Positions 1 through 8,595 of a DNA stretch of 64,000 nt are shown piece by piece. Origin of the DNA: Allobosea sp. Root483D1. Its GTDB lineage: Bacteria; Pseudomonadota; Alphaproteobacteria; Rhizobiales; Beijerinckiaceae. Below the pieces are notes generated by a model. That model saw only the letters and a list, made by a program, of their open reading frames with translations. It made no database searches and was not told where the DNA came from. The stretch covers positions 124,001 through 188,000 of the forward strand of contig NZ_LMJW01000016.1 in the NCBI RefSeq assembly GCF_001429505.1, written 5' to 3'. Numbering within the stretch: position 1 is the first letter of the stretch; each line of letters begins with the position of its first letter. The position numbers and the translations under genes were made by a program.

Positions 1-1215
1 GCCACGATCTCGGAGATGGGGCCGCTGCTGCTGGCGCGCCTCCTCGACCTCAACGACACTCAGGAAGGCGTGCTCAACATCGCTTTCCGTATCGCCGACG
101 AGCAGAAGCTGCTGCTGCTCGACCTCAAGGACCTGCGCGCGATCCTCGCCTTCATCGCCGAGAATGCGCAGGAGCTGACGACCAAATACGGCAACGTCAC
201 CTCCGCCTCGGTCGGCACCATCCAGCGTGCGCTGCTCGTGCTGGAGAACCAGAAGGGCGACCTGTTCTTCGGCGAGCCGGCGCTCGACATCAACGACCTG
301 ATGAAGACCGACCGCGAGGGCCGCGGCATCGTCAACATCATGGCCGCCGACAAGCTGATGGCCAATCCGCGGCTCTACGCCACCTTCCTGCTCTGGCTGC
401 TTTCCGAGCTGTTCGAGCAGCTGCCGGAGGTCGGCGACCTCGACAAGCCCAAGCTCGTCTTCTTCTTTGACGAGGCGCATCTGCTCTTCAATGGCGCGCC
501 GAAGGCGCTACTGACCGCGGTGGAGCAGGTCGTGCGCCTGATCCGTTCGAAGGGCGTCGGCGTCTATTTCGTCACGCAGAACCCGCTCGACATTCCCGAC
601 ACCGTGCTGGCCCAGCTCGGCAACCGCGTCCAGCACGCGCTACGCGCCTTTACCCCGCGTGACCAGAAGGCGGTCAGGGCCGCCGCCGAGACCTTCCGCC
701 AGAATCCGAAGATCAACACCGAGCAGGCGATCACCCAGCTCGCCGTCGGTGAGGCCCTCGTCTCGACGCTGGAAGGCAAGGGCTCGCCGACCATGGTCGA
801 GCGCTGCCTGATCGCCCCGCCGATGGCGCAGGTCGGGCCGGTCACGCCGCAGGAGCGGACGCAGTGCATGCGCGACTCCGGCTTCACCGGTAAATACGAC
901 ACGATGGTCGACCGCGAGTCGGCCTATGAGGCGCTGATGCAGCGCAAGGGAATGAAGCCCGACGGCTCGCCAGTGGAGGCCTCGACCGAAGGTAGCGGGG
1001 GCATCCTCGACACGATTGGCGGCTGGCTCGGCGGGGGGGCTCCCCAGCAGCGCCCGAAGACCGGACCGGGTTCGCGCGGCGGAGCACTGCCGCAGAGCAT
1101 GACCGAGAAGATCATCACCTCGGCGGCGCGCTCGGCCGCAACCTCGATCGGCCGGCAGGTCGGCAACGCCATCCTGCGCGGCGTCCTCGGCTCGCTCACG
1201 GGCGGGCGGCGGTAG
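1..1215 (+). CDS. HerA-like ATPase/helicase, DUF853 family (5' truncated)
   Basis: The reading frame is open from the first base, so the true start and the Walker A region lie upstream of the window. The visible part begins with [20 protein letters not shown], typical of the YjgR/DUF853 group of HerA-like FtsK/VirB4-type ATPases. A Walker B-like stretch, [13 protein letters not shown], lies near codon 155, followed by [15 protein letters not shown], the sensor-like segment of this family. The C-terminus is low-complexity, Gly/Pro-rich, with a final Ala/Gly/Arg-rich helix. Members are presumed cytoplasmic DNA-translocating or helicase-like ATPases; the physiological role is poorly defined. The family call is firm; the function is inferred. 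Confidence 0.9.
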   Translation, partial: ATISEMGPLLLARLLDLNDTQEGVLNIAFRIADEQKLLLLDLKDLRAILAFIAENAQELTTKYGNVTSASVGTIQRALLVLENQKGDLFFGEPALDINDLMKTDREGRGIVNIMAADKLMANPRLYATFLLWLLSELFEQLPEVGDLDKPKLVFFFDEAHLLFNGAPKALLTAVEQVVRLIRSKGVGVYFVTQNPLDIPDTVLAQLGNRVQHALRAFTPRDQKAVRAAAETFRQNPKINTEQAITQLAVGEALVSTLEGKGSPTMVERCLIAPPMAQVGPVTPQERTQCMRDSGFTGKYDTMVDRESAYEALMQRKGMKPDGSPVEASTEGSGGILDTIGGWLGGGAPQQRPKTGPGSRGGALPQSMTEKIITSAARSAATSIGRQVGNAILRGVLGSLTGGRR

Positions 1216-1359
1216 CCGGCAGACAACCGGCAGCCTGCCCCACGGTCATAGACAGCTCTCCAAGCTTGTGCGAGGCTCGCTGCAATCGAAGGTTGCGGCG
1301 CGGTCCGTCAGCATTCGCTGCTTCGGGCCTGCCGCGCTTCGTCGAAGCTGGGGGCGGCG

Positions 1360-2517
1360 ATGTCGAACAATTATGCCGGCCTGCGAGCGCTGACGAAGCT
1401 CGATCCGATCGCGGCCAAGCGTTGTGCCGAGAGGTTGATCGCCATCAGGGCGAGCCTCGAACCCGTCCGAGCGAACAAGAACGACGGAACCCTACTGCTC
1501 GCGACCTGGAACATCCGCGACTTCGACTCGAACAAGTTCGGCTTCGGGCCGCGCCTGCCCGAGAGCTTCTATTATCTCGCGGAGATGATCTCGGCTTTCG
1601 ATCTCGTGGCGCTTCAGGAGATCAACCGCGACCTGACGGCGCTGGAAAAGATCATGCGCATCCTCGGCCGCGAATGGGATTACATCGCGACCGACACGAG
1701 CGGCAACGACGAGCGCATGGTGTTCGTCTACAACACCGAGAAGGTCTGGTTCCGCAAGATTGCGGGCGAGATCGTCCTGCCCGAGGGGCAGCTCGTCGTC
1801 GCGCACAAGAAGGTGAAATCCGCCGACAAGCTCGACGAGGGGGCGGCCGCCGCTAAACTCGCCGCGGCGACCAAGGCCGAGTTCACCGAGGTCAAGCAGC
1901 AGTTCGCCCGCACGCCCTTCCTCGTCGCTTTCCAGTCGGGCTGGTTCCGCTTCAGTCTGTGCACCGTCCACATCTACTACGGCGAGGCGAGCGGCATGGC
2001 GCTGAAGCAGCGCGTCGACGAAATCCGCAAGCTCGTCGGCTTTTTTGCCGAGCGGCAGGACAAGGCCAGCAAGCAGGAGAAGGACCGCGCCGGCAATGTC
2101 GAGAATTACATCCTGCTCGGTGACTTCAACGTCGTCAGCCCCAAGCACGAGACGATGGAGGCGCTGAAGGACAAGGGCTTCGCCATTCCGCCCGAGATCG
2201 ACGGCGATACGGTCCGCAAGAAGGGCGACCACTACTACGACCAGATGGCCGTCCGGGTGAAGGACAAGCGCTTCAAGGTCTTCAAGGGCGGCATGGTCGA
2301 CATGTATGCCGACGTTTTCCGCGAAACCCCAGAGGACCTCGCCATCTACAAGGCGGCGATGCCGGCCGAGGATCCCGAGAAGAAGGCGAAGGCCAAGACG
2401 CCCGAGGCGCTCTACAGGAAATGGCGGACCTGGCAGATGTCGGATCACCATCCGCTCTGGATCGCGATCAAGACCGATTTCGCCGACGACTATCTGACCG
2501 AGATCGCCAAGGCCTGA
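1360..2517 (+). CDS. Endonuclease/exonuclease/phosphatase (EEP) superfamily hydrolase
   Basis: A 385-residue protein with the EEP metal-dependent phosphoesterase motifs in order: TWNIRDF near residue 50, VALQEIN near 85 (Glu metal ligand), LLGDFNVVSP near 254 and the terminal SDHHPLW near 361 (catalytic His). Such proteins cleave phosphodiester or phosphomonoester bonds in nucleic acids, phosphoinositides or sphingomyelin; the substrate cannot be read from the sequence. There is no signal peptide, so it is probably cytoplasmic. The ATG follows a G-rich ribosome site. A Lys/Ala-rich insert around residues 150-170 separates the core strands. It stands alone, with about 140 bp before it and 110 bp after it. 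Confidence 0.85.
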   Translation: MSNNYAGLRALTKLDPIAAKRCAERLIAIRASLEPVRANKNDGTLLLATWNIRDFDSNKFGFGPRLPESFYYLAEMISAFDLVALQEINRDLTALEKIMRILGREWDYIATDTSGNDERMVFVYNTEKVWFRKIAGEIVLPEGQLVVAHKKVKSADKLDEGAAAAKLAAATKAEFTEVKQQFARTPFLVAFQSGWFRFSLCTVHIYYGEASGMALKQRVDEIRKLVGFFAERQDKASKQEKDRAGNVENYILLGDFNVVSPKHETMEALKDKGFAIPPEIDGDTVRKKGDHYYDQMAVRVKDKRFKVFKGGMVDMYADVFRETPEDLAIYKAAMPAEDPEKKAKAKTPEALYRKWRTWQMSDHHPLWIAIKTDFADDYLTEIAKA

Positions 2518-2630
2518 GGGTGTCCGGCTCCTGTCGCTGGCGCTGGACCGGTGTGCATGCCGGCCCGGCTGACGTAGGCTGTGCGAACGGTCATGATGGC
2601 GCCACCGGAATCAGCCTCCAGTGAGCGCCC

Positions 2631-4013
2631 ATGTCCCAGCTTCCCGCCATCCTCTCCCGCCTCGACGCCGATCTCGACGCGTCGCTGGCCCGTCTCTCGT
2701 CCTGGCTCGAGATTCCGTCGATCGGGACCGATCCGGCCTTCGATACGCAGACACGCCAGGCGGCGGAATGGCTCCGTGCCGATCTCGAAGGGCTCGGCTT
2801 CAAGGCTGAGTTGCGCGAGACCGGCGGCCATCCGGTCGTGCTGGCGCATCGGCCTAAAGCCGGCGCGCCGCACGCGCTGTTCTACGGCCATTACGACGTC
2901 CAGCCGGTCGACCCACTCGAATTGTGGGACAACGACCCGTTCAAGCCGGCCGTCAAGGAGATCGAGCCGGGGCGCAAGGTGATCCTCGCCCGCGGCGCCT
3001 GCGACGACAAAGGCCAGGTGATGACCTTCATCGAGGCCATGCGCGCGACGCTCGCCGAGACCGGCGACCTGCCGATCGGCCTCACCATCCTGGTCGAGGG
3101 CGAGGAGGAATCCGGTTCGGTCAACCTGCCGGGCTTCATCAAGGCCAATGCGTCCGAGCTGAAGGCCGATTTTGCGCTGGTCTGCGACACCGGCATGTGG
3201 GACCGCGTCACGCCGCTGATCACCTCGACCTTGCGCGGCATGGTCTATCAGGAGGTCAGGCTGACTGCCGCCGACCGCGACCTGCATTCGGGCATGTTCG
3301 GCGGCGCGGCCGCGAACCCGATCCATGTGCTGACCAAGATCGTCGCGGAGATCCATGACCAGACCGGCCGGATCACCATCCCCGGCTTCTATGACGGCGT
3401 GCACGAACCGACCAATGCGCAAAAGGCGGAATGGGCCGATCTCAACCTGACCGAGAAGGAATTCCTCGGCCAGGTCGGGCTGAAGCATTCCATCGGCGAG
3501 CGCGGCCGCATGCTGATCGAACAGATCCAGTCGCGCCCGACCTGCGACGTCAACGGCATCTGGGGCGGCTATACCGGCGAGGGCTCGAAGACCGTCATCC
3601 CCGCCAAGGCCTCGGCCAAGGTCTCCTTCCGCCTCGTCGGCGACCAGGACCCGGTGAAGATCGCCGCCGCTTTCCACCAGTTCGTGCGTGAGCGGCTGCC
3701 GGAGGATGTGACGGCCGAGTTCATTGGCCATTCCGGCTCGCCGGCGCTGGCCGTGCCGGTCGATTCCCCAGTCCTGCACAAGGCGCGCAAGGCTCTGGCC
3801 GAAGAATGGGGCGGCCGCGTCGTCAGCATCGGCAGCGGCGGCTCGATCCCGGTCGGCGGCGACTTCAAGCGCACGCTCGGGCTTGACACGCTCTTCGTCG
3901 GCTTCGGCCTCGACGACGACCGCATCCATTCGCCGAACGAGAAGTACGATCTGTCCTCCTTCCACAAGGGCCAGCGCTCCTGGGCCCGCATCTTGCAAGC
4001 ACTCGCCTCATGA
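2631..4013 (+). CDS. M20 family metallo-dipeptidase/carboxypeptidase
   Basis: A 460-residue M20/M25/M40 peptidase. The di-zinc ligands are visible: His in [12 protein letters not shown] near residue 86, Asp in ACDDKGQ near 125, the catalytic Glu pair in VEGEEESGS near 157, Asp in VCDTGMWD near 186 and a C-terminal His in [12 protein letters not shown] near 430. The dimerisation (lid) domain occupies roughly residues 205-360. Length matches the ArgE/DapE-like dipeptidase group with GHYDVQP, which hydrolyses dipeptides or N-acyl amino acids in the cytoplasm. The stop overlaps the ATG of the next gene (ATGA), so the two are probably translationally coupled. Confidence 0.9.
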   Translation: MSQLPAILSRLDADLDASLARLSSWLEIPSIGTDPAFDTQTRQAAEWLRADLEGLGFKAELRETGGHPVVLAHRPKAGAPHALFYGHYDVQPVDPLELWDNDPFKPAVKEIEPGRKVILARGACDDKGQVMTFIEAMRATLAETGDLPIGLTILVEGEEESGSVNLPGFIKANASELKADFALVCDTGMWDRVTPLITSTLRGMVYQEVRLTAADRDLHSGMFGGAAANPIHVLTKIVAEIHDQTGRITIPGFYDGVHEPTNAQKAEWADLNLTEKEFLGQVGLKHSIGERGRMLIEQIQSRPTCDVNGIWGGYTGEGSKTVIPAKASAKVSFRLVGDQDPVKIAAAFHQFVRERLPEDVTAEFIGHSGSPALAVPVDSPVLHKARKALAEEWGGRVVSIGSGGSIPVGGDFKRTLGLDTLFVGFGLDDDRIHSPNEKYDLSSFHKGQRSWARILQALAS

Positions 4014-4591
4014 AATCAGTCTGTGTCTTCTGCGGTTCGAGCCCGGGCCATGATCCCGTCCATGCCGAGGGCGCCCGCGCCATGGGCGCGGCCATCGCCA
4101 AACGCGGCCTGACACTGGTCTATGGCGGTGGCGCCGTCGGCCTGATGGGCATCGTCGCCAATGCCGCGCTCGAAGCCGGCGGCGAGGTCCATGGTGTGAT
4201 CCCGCGCGCGCTGCGCGAGAAGGAGGTCGGCCATAATGGGCTGACCCGGCTCGAAGTGGTCGAGACCATGCACATCCGCAAGGCGCGCATGGCCGAGCTC
4301 TCGGACGGCTTCATCGCCATGTCCGGTGGTATCGGCACCTTCGAGGAGATCTTCGAGATCTGGACCTGGGGCCAGCTCGGCATCCACGGCAAGCCGCTCG
4401 GCTTCCTCAACATCGATGGTTTCTACGACCCGCTCGCCGCCTTCCTCGACAACACCACCAAGGCCGGCTTCATGTGGCAGGCCCATCGCGACATGGCGAT
4501 GATGGAGACCGACCCGGCGGCGCTGCTTAGCCAGATGGAAGCCTACCAGCCGCAGACCCAGATCAAATGGGTGGAGAAGTCGGAGGTGTGA
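4010..4591 (+). CDS. LOG family protein (TIGR00730), nucleoside 5'-monophosphate phosphoribohydrolase-like
   Basis: A 193-residue Rossmann-like LOG/YvdD protein. The N-terminus has VFCGSSPG, then [12 protein letters not shown] (phosphate-binding) near residue 45 and [13 protein letters not shown] with the conserved Arg near 95. The active-site motif, normally PGGxGTxxE, reads SGGIGTFEE here; the first residue is Ser instead of Pro while the catalytic Glu is kept. Family members cleave cytokinin riboside monophosphates or related nucleotides to free base and ribose phosphate. The start overlaps the upstream peptidase stop by 4 bp, which suggests one transcript. Substrate in this organism is unknown. 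Confidence 0.88.
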   Translation: MKSVCVFCGSSPGHDPVHAEGARAMGAAIAKRGLTLVYGGGAVGLMGIVANAALEAGGEVHGVIPRALREKEVGHNGLTRLEVVETMHIRKARMAELSDGFIAMSGGIGTFEEIFEIWTWGQLGIHGKPLGFLNIDGFYDPLAAFLDNTTKAGFMWQAHRDMAMMETDPAALLSQMEAYQPQTQIKWVEKSEV

Positions 4592-4618
4592 GGCCTCTGT
4601 TGGATAGGAATTTTATCC

Positions 4619-4647
4619 TTGACATCGTGACGCTGATCGGGTAGAGA
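4619..4647 (+). promoter_or_regulatory. Predicted sigma70-type promoter ahead of the GTA cluster
   Basis: TTGACA at 4619-4624 is followed by a 17-bp spacer and TAGAGA at 4642-4647. The -35 box is a perfect consensus. An imperfect palindrome, GGATA-N7-TATCC (4602-4618), abuts the -35 and could be an operator. The position between the LOG gene and the first GTA gene makes it the likely entry point for GTA transcription. Prediction only. Confidence 0.5.
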
Positions 4648-4683
4648 TCAGGAACGCTCACGAACTGTGCCTGAGACGAACGA

Positions 4684-4713
4684 AGCCGCCGCGCTGCCCA
4701 GCCGGCGGCTTTT
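4684..4713 (+). terminator. Rho-independent terminator or attenuator in the GTA leader
   Basis: AGCCGCCG (4684-4691) and CGGCGGCT (4703-4710) form a perfect 8-bp GC-rich stem with an 11-nt loop, ending in a short T run (4710-4713). It lies about 36 bp after the predicted -10 box and 30 bp before the first GTA gene. It would either end a very short RNA or attenuate the GTA transcript. The U tract is short, so termination may be partial. Confidence 0.5.
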
Positions 4714-4742
4714 GCGTGTCCGGCCCGAGCCGAGGTTTTCCG

Positions 4743-5150
4743 ATGACCGACGAGAGTGGTGAAAGCGCCCTGGCCCTGCCGGCGGCGAAGCGCAGACCTG
4801 CGCCGCGCGGCCGCAAGGCCGTGATCAGTAAGCTCTGGAAGGCGGCGCAGACGCAGCTCGAAGCGCATGAGGCGCATCTTGCCGAGCTGCCGGCCGGCGC
4901 CGCTGCGAGCGAGGTCGATGCCAAGACGCTGGCGACGCTGGCTCGCACCGTGCGCGAACTGGTCGCGCTGGATTCTACCGCAATGGGGGAGGGAGGAAAG
5001 TCCGAGGATGACCCCAGTCCCGCCGAAGGATTGCGCCGAGTCGATGAATTGCGACGAGAGCTGGCACGACGCATGGAACGCCTTATCGCCGATCACGCAG
5101 GTGAAACTGTTCCTCAAGCTGCTGCCGGGCTTGCCCCCCGAACTGGTTAG
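4743..5150 (+). CDS. GTA g1-like small terminase candidate
   Basis: A 135-residue protein at the position of RcGTA g1, just before the large terminase. The first part is basic (PAAKRRPAPRGRKAVISKLW) and continues into charged, helical sequence (TLARTVRELVALDS, then RRVDELRRELARRMERLI), consistent with a DNA-binding, oligomerising small terminase. The ATG at 4743 was preferred to an in-frame GTG at 4716, which falls inside the leader hairpin region. Odd: its last 143 bp overlap the terL frame, and there its third codon positions lose the strong GC bias seen earlier, so the tail may be under weak selection. The family assignment rests on position and composition. Confidence 0.55.
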   Translation: MTDESGESALALPAAKRRPAPRGRKAVISKLWKAAQTQLEAHEAHLAELPAGAAASEVDAKTLATLARTVRELVALDSTAMGEGGKSEDDPSPAEGLRRVDELRRELARRMERLIADHAGETVPQAAAGLAPRTG

Positions 5151-6387
5151 GCACGTCGAGCAGGAATGGACATTCTGGGGCCGGCTCGACCAGAAATCCC
5201 GTCGGCTACCACTCTGGTGGACCTGGCTTGTCCTTGGTGGCCGTGGCGCCGGCAAGACACGGACCGGCGCCGAATGGGTCAAGGGCATGGCGTTGGGGTT
5301 GGCCCCGATCGCCAGCGAACCCATCGGCCGCATCGCCCTTGTCGGCGAGACGCAGGCGCAGGTCCGCGACGTGATGATCGAGGGCGTCTCCGGTCTGCTG
5401 GCGATCCATCATCGCTGGGAGAAGCCGATCTGGTCGCCGTCGCGGCGCCGGCTCGAATGGGGCAATGGCGCCATCGCGCAGGTTTTCACCGCTGAGGACC
5501 CGGAAGGGCTGCGCGGGCCGCAGTTCGGCGCCGCCTGGTCCGACGAACTGGCGAAATGGCCGAACCTTCAGGAGACCTGGGACATGCTGCAACTCGGCCT
5601 CAGACTCGGCGACCGGCCGCGCCAAGTGGTGACGACGACGCCGCGTCCGCTGCCGCTGATCAAGCGGCTGCTCGACGATCCGCGTGTCGCCGTCAGCCGG
5701 GCGGCGACCAGCGCCAACCGTTTCAACCTGGCGCCGAGCTTTCTCGACAGCGTGAGCCAAGCCTATGGCGGCACGCGGCTCGGTCGGCAGGAGCTCGAGG
5801 GCGAGATCGTCGAGGAGAGCGCCGATGCGCTCTGGAGCCGGGCGCTGATCGAAGAGTGCCGGGAGCGGGACGCGCCGCCGCTGGCGCGGATCGTGGTGGC
5901 GATCGATCCGCCGGCCTCCTCGTCGAAGCGGGCGGATTCCTGCGGGCTCGTCTCGGCCGGAATCGATCGCGACGGCATCGGTCATGTGCTGGCGGATGCG
6001 ACGCTTGCCGGCGCCAAGCCGCATGAATGGGCGCAAGCCGCCGTCGCGCTCTATCGCCGGCTTGAGGCTGATGCACTGGTCGTCGAGGTCAACCAGGGCG
6101 GCGAGATGGCGACGAGCGTCATCCGCGAGGTCGATCCCGGCGTGCCGGTGACGCCGGTCCGGGCTTCGCGCGGCAAATTCCTGCGGGCCGAGCCAGTGGC
6201 GGCGCTCTATGCGCAGGGCCGTGTGCGCCACGCCGGCGCGTTTCCGGCGCTGGAGGATGAGATGTGCGATTTCGGCCCGACCGGCCTGAGCTCCGGCCGC
6301 TCACCCGACCGGCTCGACGCATTGGTCTGGGCGCTGACGCATCTGATGCTCGGGCCGAAGGGACGGCCGCGGGTGAGGGGACTCTGA
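5008..6387 (+). CDS. GTA/phage large terminase (TerL, g2-like)
   Basis: A 459-residue DNA-packaging motor. The Walker A motif LGGRGAGKTRTGAEW sits near residue 75, a Walker B-like GAAWSDELAKW near 175 and the coupling motif TTTPRP near 210. The C-terminal RNase H-like nuclease begins with VVAIDPPASS near 295. The start ATG at 5008 is preceded at 7 bp by GGGAGGAAAG, a strong ribosome site, and this frame shows high GC at third positions from 5008 onward. An in-frame GTG at 5101 is the alternative. It fills GTA particles with host DNA by a headful mechanism, by analogy with RcGTA g2. Confidence 0.92.
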   Translation: MTPVPPKDCAESMNCDESWHDAWNALSPITQVKLFLKLLPGLPPELVRHVEQEWTFWGRLDQKSRRLPLWWTWLVLGGRGAGKTRTGAEWVKGMALGLAPIASEPIGRIALVGETQAQVRDVMIEGVSGLLAIHHRWEKPIWSPSRRRLEWGNGAIAQVFTAEDPEGLRGPQFGAAWSDELAKWPNLQETWDMLQLGLRLGDRPRQVVTTTPRPLPLIKRLLDDPRVAVSRAATSANRFNLAPSFLDSVSQAYGGTRLGRQELEGEIVEESADALWSRALIEECRERDAPPLARIVVAIDPPASSSKRADSCGLVSAGIDRDGIGHVLADATLAGAKPHEWAQAAVALYRRLEADALVVEVNQGGEMATSVIREVDPGVPVTPVRASRGKFLRAEPVAALYAQGRVRHAGAFPALEDEMCDFGPTGLSSGRSPDRLDALVWALTHLMLGPKGRPRVRGL

Positions 6388-6393
6388 TCTGGC

Positions 6394-6479
6394 CGTCATT
6401 CCCGGGCGGAGCGTAGCGCAGACCCGGGAATCTCGGGACCATCCTGCATGAGATGCTCGGCTCAAGGCCGAGCATGACG
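6394..6479. repeat. Intergenic mosaic repeat (REP-like), copy A
   Basis: The segment starts with CGTCATTCCCGGGCG and ends with CATGACG, giving palindromic ends. Inside are two hairpins: TTCCCGGG/CCCGGGAA, and GCTCGG/CCGAGC near the right end. The left half closely resembles the element at 52693-52787 (CGTCAT(T)CCCGGGCG, then CGTAG, then AGACCCGGGA). It lies in the only substantial gap between GTA head genes, between terL and portal. Confidence 0.65.
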
Positions 6480-6501
6480 TGCGCTTCACAGCGAGACATC
6501 C

Positions 6502-7674
6502 ATGTTCAATTTCCTTCGCAACCTGCGCGGCCACGCCGCGCCGGAACAGAAGCGATCGCGGGTCGGTCCGCTGATTGCCTTGCACGAGGCCGGCCGCCCG
6601 GTCTGGACGCCGCGCGACTATGGCGCCCTGTCGCGCGAGGGCTATCAGCGCAATCCGGTGGTGCATCGCTGCGTCCGGCTGATCGCCGAGGCGGCGGCGC
6701 AGACACAGCTGATCGCCAAGGTCGGCGAGCGTGAGGTGCCGGAGCATCCGGCGCTGGCGCTGATAGATCGGCCCAATCCACGCCAGGGCGGCATCGCCTT
6801 TCGCGAAATGCTCTACGGCCATCTGCTCGTCGCCGGGAACGCCTATGTCGAGGCGGTGAGCATTGGTCGCGAGCCACGCGAACTCTATGCGCTTCGGCCC
6901 GACCGGATGCGGGTGGTGCCCGGCCGCGACGGCTGGCCTGAAGGCTATGACTATACGGTCGGCGCCCAGACGATCCGCTTCCGCCAGGACGAAGATGCGC
7001 TGCCGCCGATCCTGCACCTGTCGCTGTTTCATCCGATCGACGACCATTACGGCCTCTCGCCGATCGAGGCGGCCGCCTGCTCGCTCGACGTCCACAATGC
7101 CGCCGGCGCCTGGCACAAGGCGCTGCTCGACAACGCGGCGCGGCCCTCCGGTGCACTGGTCTATGACGGACCGGAAGGCGGCACGCTGACCGAGGCGCAG
7201 TTCGAGCGGTTGAAGCAGGAGCTGGAAGACGGTTTCCAGGGCGCGCGCAATGCCGGCCGCCCCTTATTGCTCGAAGGCGGGCTCGACTGGAAACCGCTGT
7301 CCTTGTCGCCGGCTGAGCTCGATTTCGTCGCCGCCAAGGGTGTCGCCGCGCGCGAGATCGCGCTCGCCTTCGGTGTGCCACCGCTGCTGCTCGGCCTGCC
7401 CGGCGACAACACCCATGCCAATTTCGCCGAGGCCAACCGCGCCTTCTGGCGTCAGACGTTGATCCCGCTGGTCAGGCGCACGGCGCAGTCGCTGGCGCAG
7501 TGGCTCGGCCCCGCCTTTGGCGATGCGCTCACCCTCGAGCCCGATCTCGATGCGATCGAGGCGCTGGCGGACGAGCGGGAATCGCTCTGGCGGCGGGTCT
7601 CCGCAGCTGGGTTCCTCAACGAAGACGAGAAACGCGAGGCGGTCGGCTATGGCCGCCGGGAGGTGTCGTCATGA
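6502..7674 (+). CDS. HK97-type portal protein (GTA g3-like)
   Basis: A 390-residue portal protein. Diagnostic stretches are REGYQRNPVVHRCVRLIAEA near residue 50, the VAGNAYVEAV segment near 110, HDxYGLSPIEAA-like DDHYGLSPIEAAACS near 180, and the stem/crown region with GVPPLLLGLPGDNTHANFAE near 290. Portals form the dodecameric ring at the capsid vertex through which DNA passes and to which TerL docks. Length agrees with RcGTA-type portals (about 390-400). The ATG overlaps nothing upstream; the stop overlaps the next ATG (ATGA), suggesting coupling. Confidence 0.93.
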   Translation: MFNFLRNLRGHAAPEQKRSRVGPLIALHEAGRPVWTPRDYGALSREGYQRNPVVHRCVRLIAEAAAQTQLIAKVGEREVPEHPALALIDRPNPRQGGIAFREMLYGHLLVAGNAYVEAVSIGREPRELYALRPDRMRVVPGRDGWPEGYDYTVGAQTIRFRQDEDALPPILHLSLFHPIDDHYGLSPIEAAACSLDVHNAAGAWHKALLDNAARPSGALVYDGPEGGTLTEAQFERLKQELEDGFQGARNAGRPLLLEGGLDWKPLSLSPAELDFVAAKGVAAREIALAFGVPPLLLGLPGDNTHANFAEANRAFWRQTLIPLVRRTAQSLAQWLGPAFGDALTLEPDLDAIEALADERESLWRRVSAAGFLNEDEKREAVGYGRREVSS

Positions 7675-7871
7675 GCCCGTTCGATGAAGCTGCCGCGGGC
7701 ATCGTTGCACGCGGAGATCTCGGCCATCTCGCGCTGCTGCTCTGGGCCTTCTGTGCCTCGGGGCTCGGTCTCTTTGCCTTGCGCGAGCTGATCGCCGCCA
7801 ACCGGCGCTTCGACGAGTTCGTGCGCGAATTCGCCCGCTTCAACGCCCGCTACGACGGAGGGGATTCATGA
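7671..7871 (+). CDS. Small single-pass membrane-like protein at GTA g3.5 position
   Basis: A 66-residue protein starting at ATG 7671, which overlaps the portal stop. One hydrophobic helix (HLALLLWAFCASGLGLFAL) covers about residues 19-37, followed by an amphipathic tail (ANRRFDEFVREFARFNARY). A small ORF (g3.5) is found between portal and protease in RcGTA. The role is not established. A longer in-frame extension upstream inside the portal gene was ignored because of the coupled ATG. Confidence 0.65.
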   Translation: MSPFDEAAAGIVARGDLGHLALLLWAFCASGLGLFALRELIAANRRFDEFVREFARFNARYDGGDS

Positions 7872-8038
7872 GCAAGACCGGTGGCAAATCGCCGCCCAGG
7901 CCGGCTCCGGCAGCTGTGAGATCGGGTGTGGCCGCGCCGCGTCCTGGCCGCCAGCCGCGCGACGTCTTCGGCCGCTTCTTCGAGACGCTCGGGCAGCTCG
8001 ACGCCAATGGCCGCGGCGGGCGGGGAGGGGCGCGATGA
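7868..8038 (+). CDS. Small basic hypothetical protein between g3.5 and prohead protease
   Basis: A 56-residue frame with ATG at 7868 overlapping the previous stop (ATG 7868, TGA 7869-7871) and a TGA at 8036-8038 overlapping the protease ATG. It begins MSKTGGKSPPRPAPAA, is Pro/Arg/Gly-rich, and contains a short motif RDVFGRFFETLGQLD that could form a helix. Tight coupling on both sides supports translation. No known family recognised. Confidence 0.5.
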   Translation: MSKTGGKSPPRPAPAAVRSGVAAPRPGRQPRDVFGRFFETLGQLDANGRGGRGGAR

Positions 8039-8559
8039 GCGCCGCGATGCCCCGTTATCCGGCATTGGCGCGCGAGGCCAAGTTCCTGGCACAGCCATTG
8101 GCCAGGATCGAGTTGGATGGCGCCTTCGAGGGCTATGCCAGCCTGTTCCGCATCGCCGATCTCGGCAAGGACGTGGTCGAGCCCGGTGCCTTCCGCGACA
8201 GCCTCGCCCGCCGCGGCGCCGGCGGCATCAGGATGCTCTGGCAGCATGATCCGACCGAGCCGATCGGCCGCTGGCTCGAGCTGCGAGAGGATTCGCGCGG
8301 CCTTTATGTCCGCGGCCGGCTCTCGCTCGCCGTGGCGCGGGCCCGCGAGTTGCACGCGCTGATGCGCGACGGCGCGGTCGACGGGCTTTCGATCGGCTTC
8401 CGCTCGCAGCGCGCCCGCACCGAGCCGCGCACCGGCCTGCGCCGGCTGGAGAAGGTCGATCTCTGGGAGATCTCGCTCGTCACCTTCCCGATGCTGCCGC
8501 AGGCCCGGGTCAGCGCTGTCAAGGCGCTGCGGCCGCCCAGCCGGGCCGCCTTCGCCTGA
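8035..8559 (+). CDS. HK97-type prohead protease (GTA g4-like)
   Basis: A 174-residue serine protease of the HK97 prohead maturation family. Conserved features are the N-terminal FEGYASLFRIADLGKDVVEPG, the catalytic His in LWQHDPTEPIGRW near residue 70 and the catalytic Ser in VDGLSIGFRS near 119, followed by LWEISLVTFPM. It cleaves the N-terminal delta domain of the major capsid protein during head maturation. It overlaps the upstream small gene by 4 bp and is followed by the capsid gene 36 bp later. Confidence 0.93.
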   Translation: MSAAMPRYPALAREAKFLAQPLARIELDGAFEGYASLFRIADLGKDVVEPGAFRDSLARRGAGGIRMLWQHDPTEPIGRWLELREDSRGLYVRGRLSLAVARARELHALMRDGAVDGLSIGFRSQRARTEPRTGLRRLEKVDLWEISLVTFPMLPQARVSAVKALRPPSRAAFA

Positions 8560-8595
8560 AAATCCACCTGAAGCCGCAGAACCACAGGAGTATTC

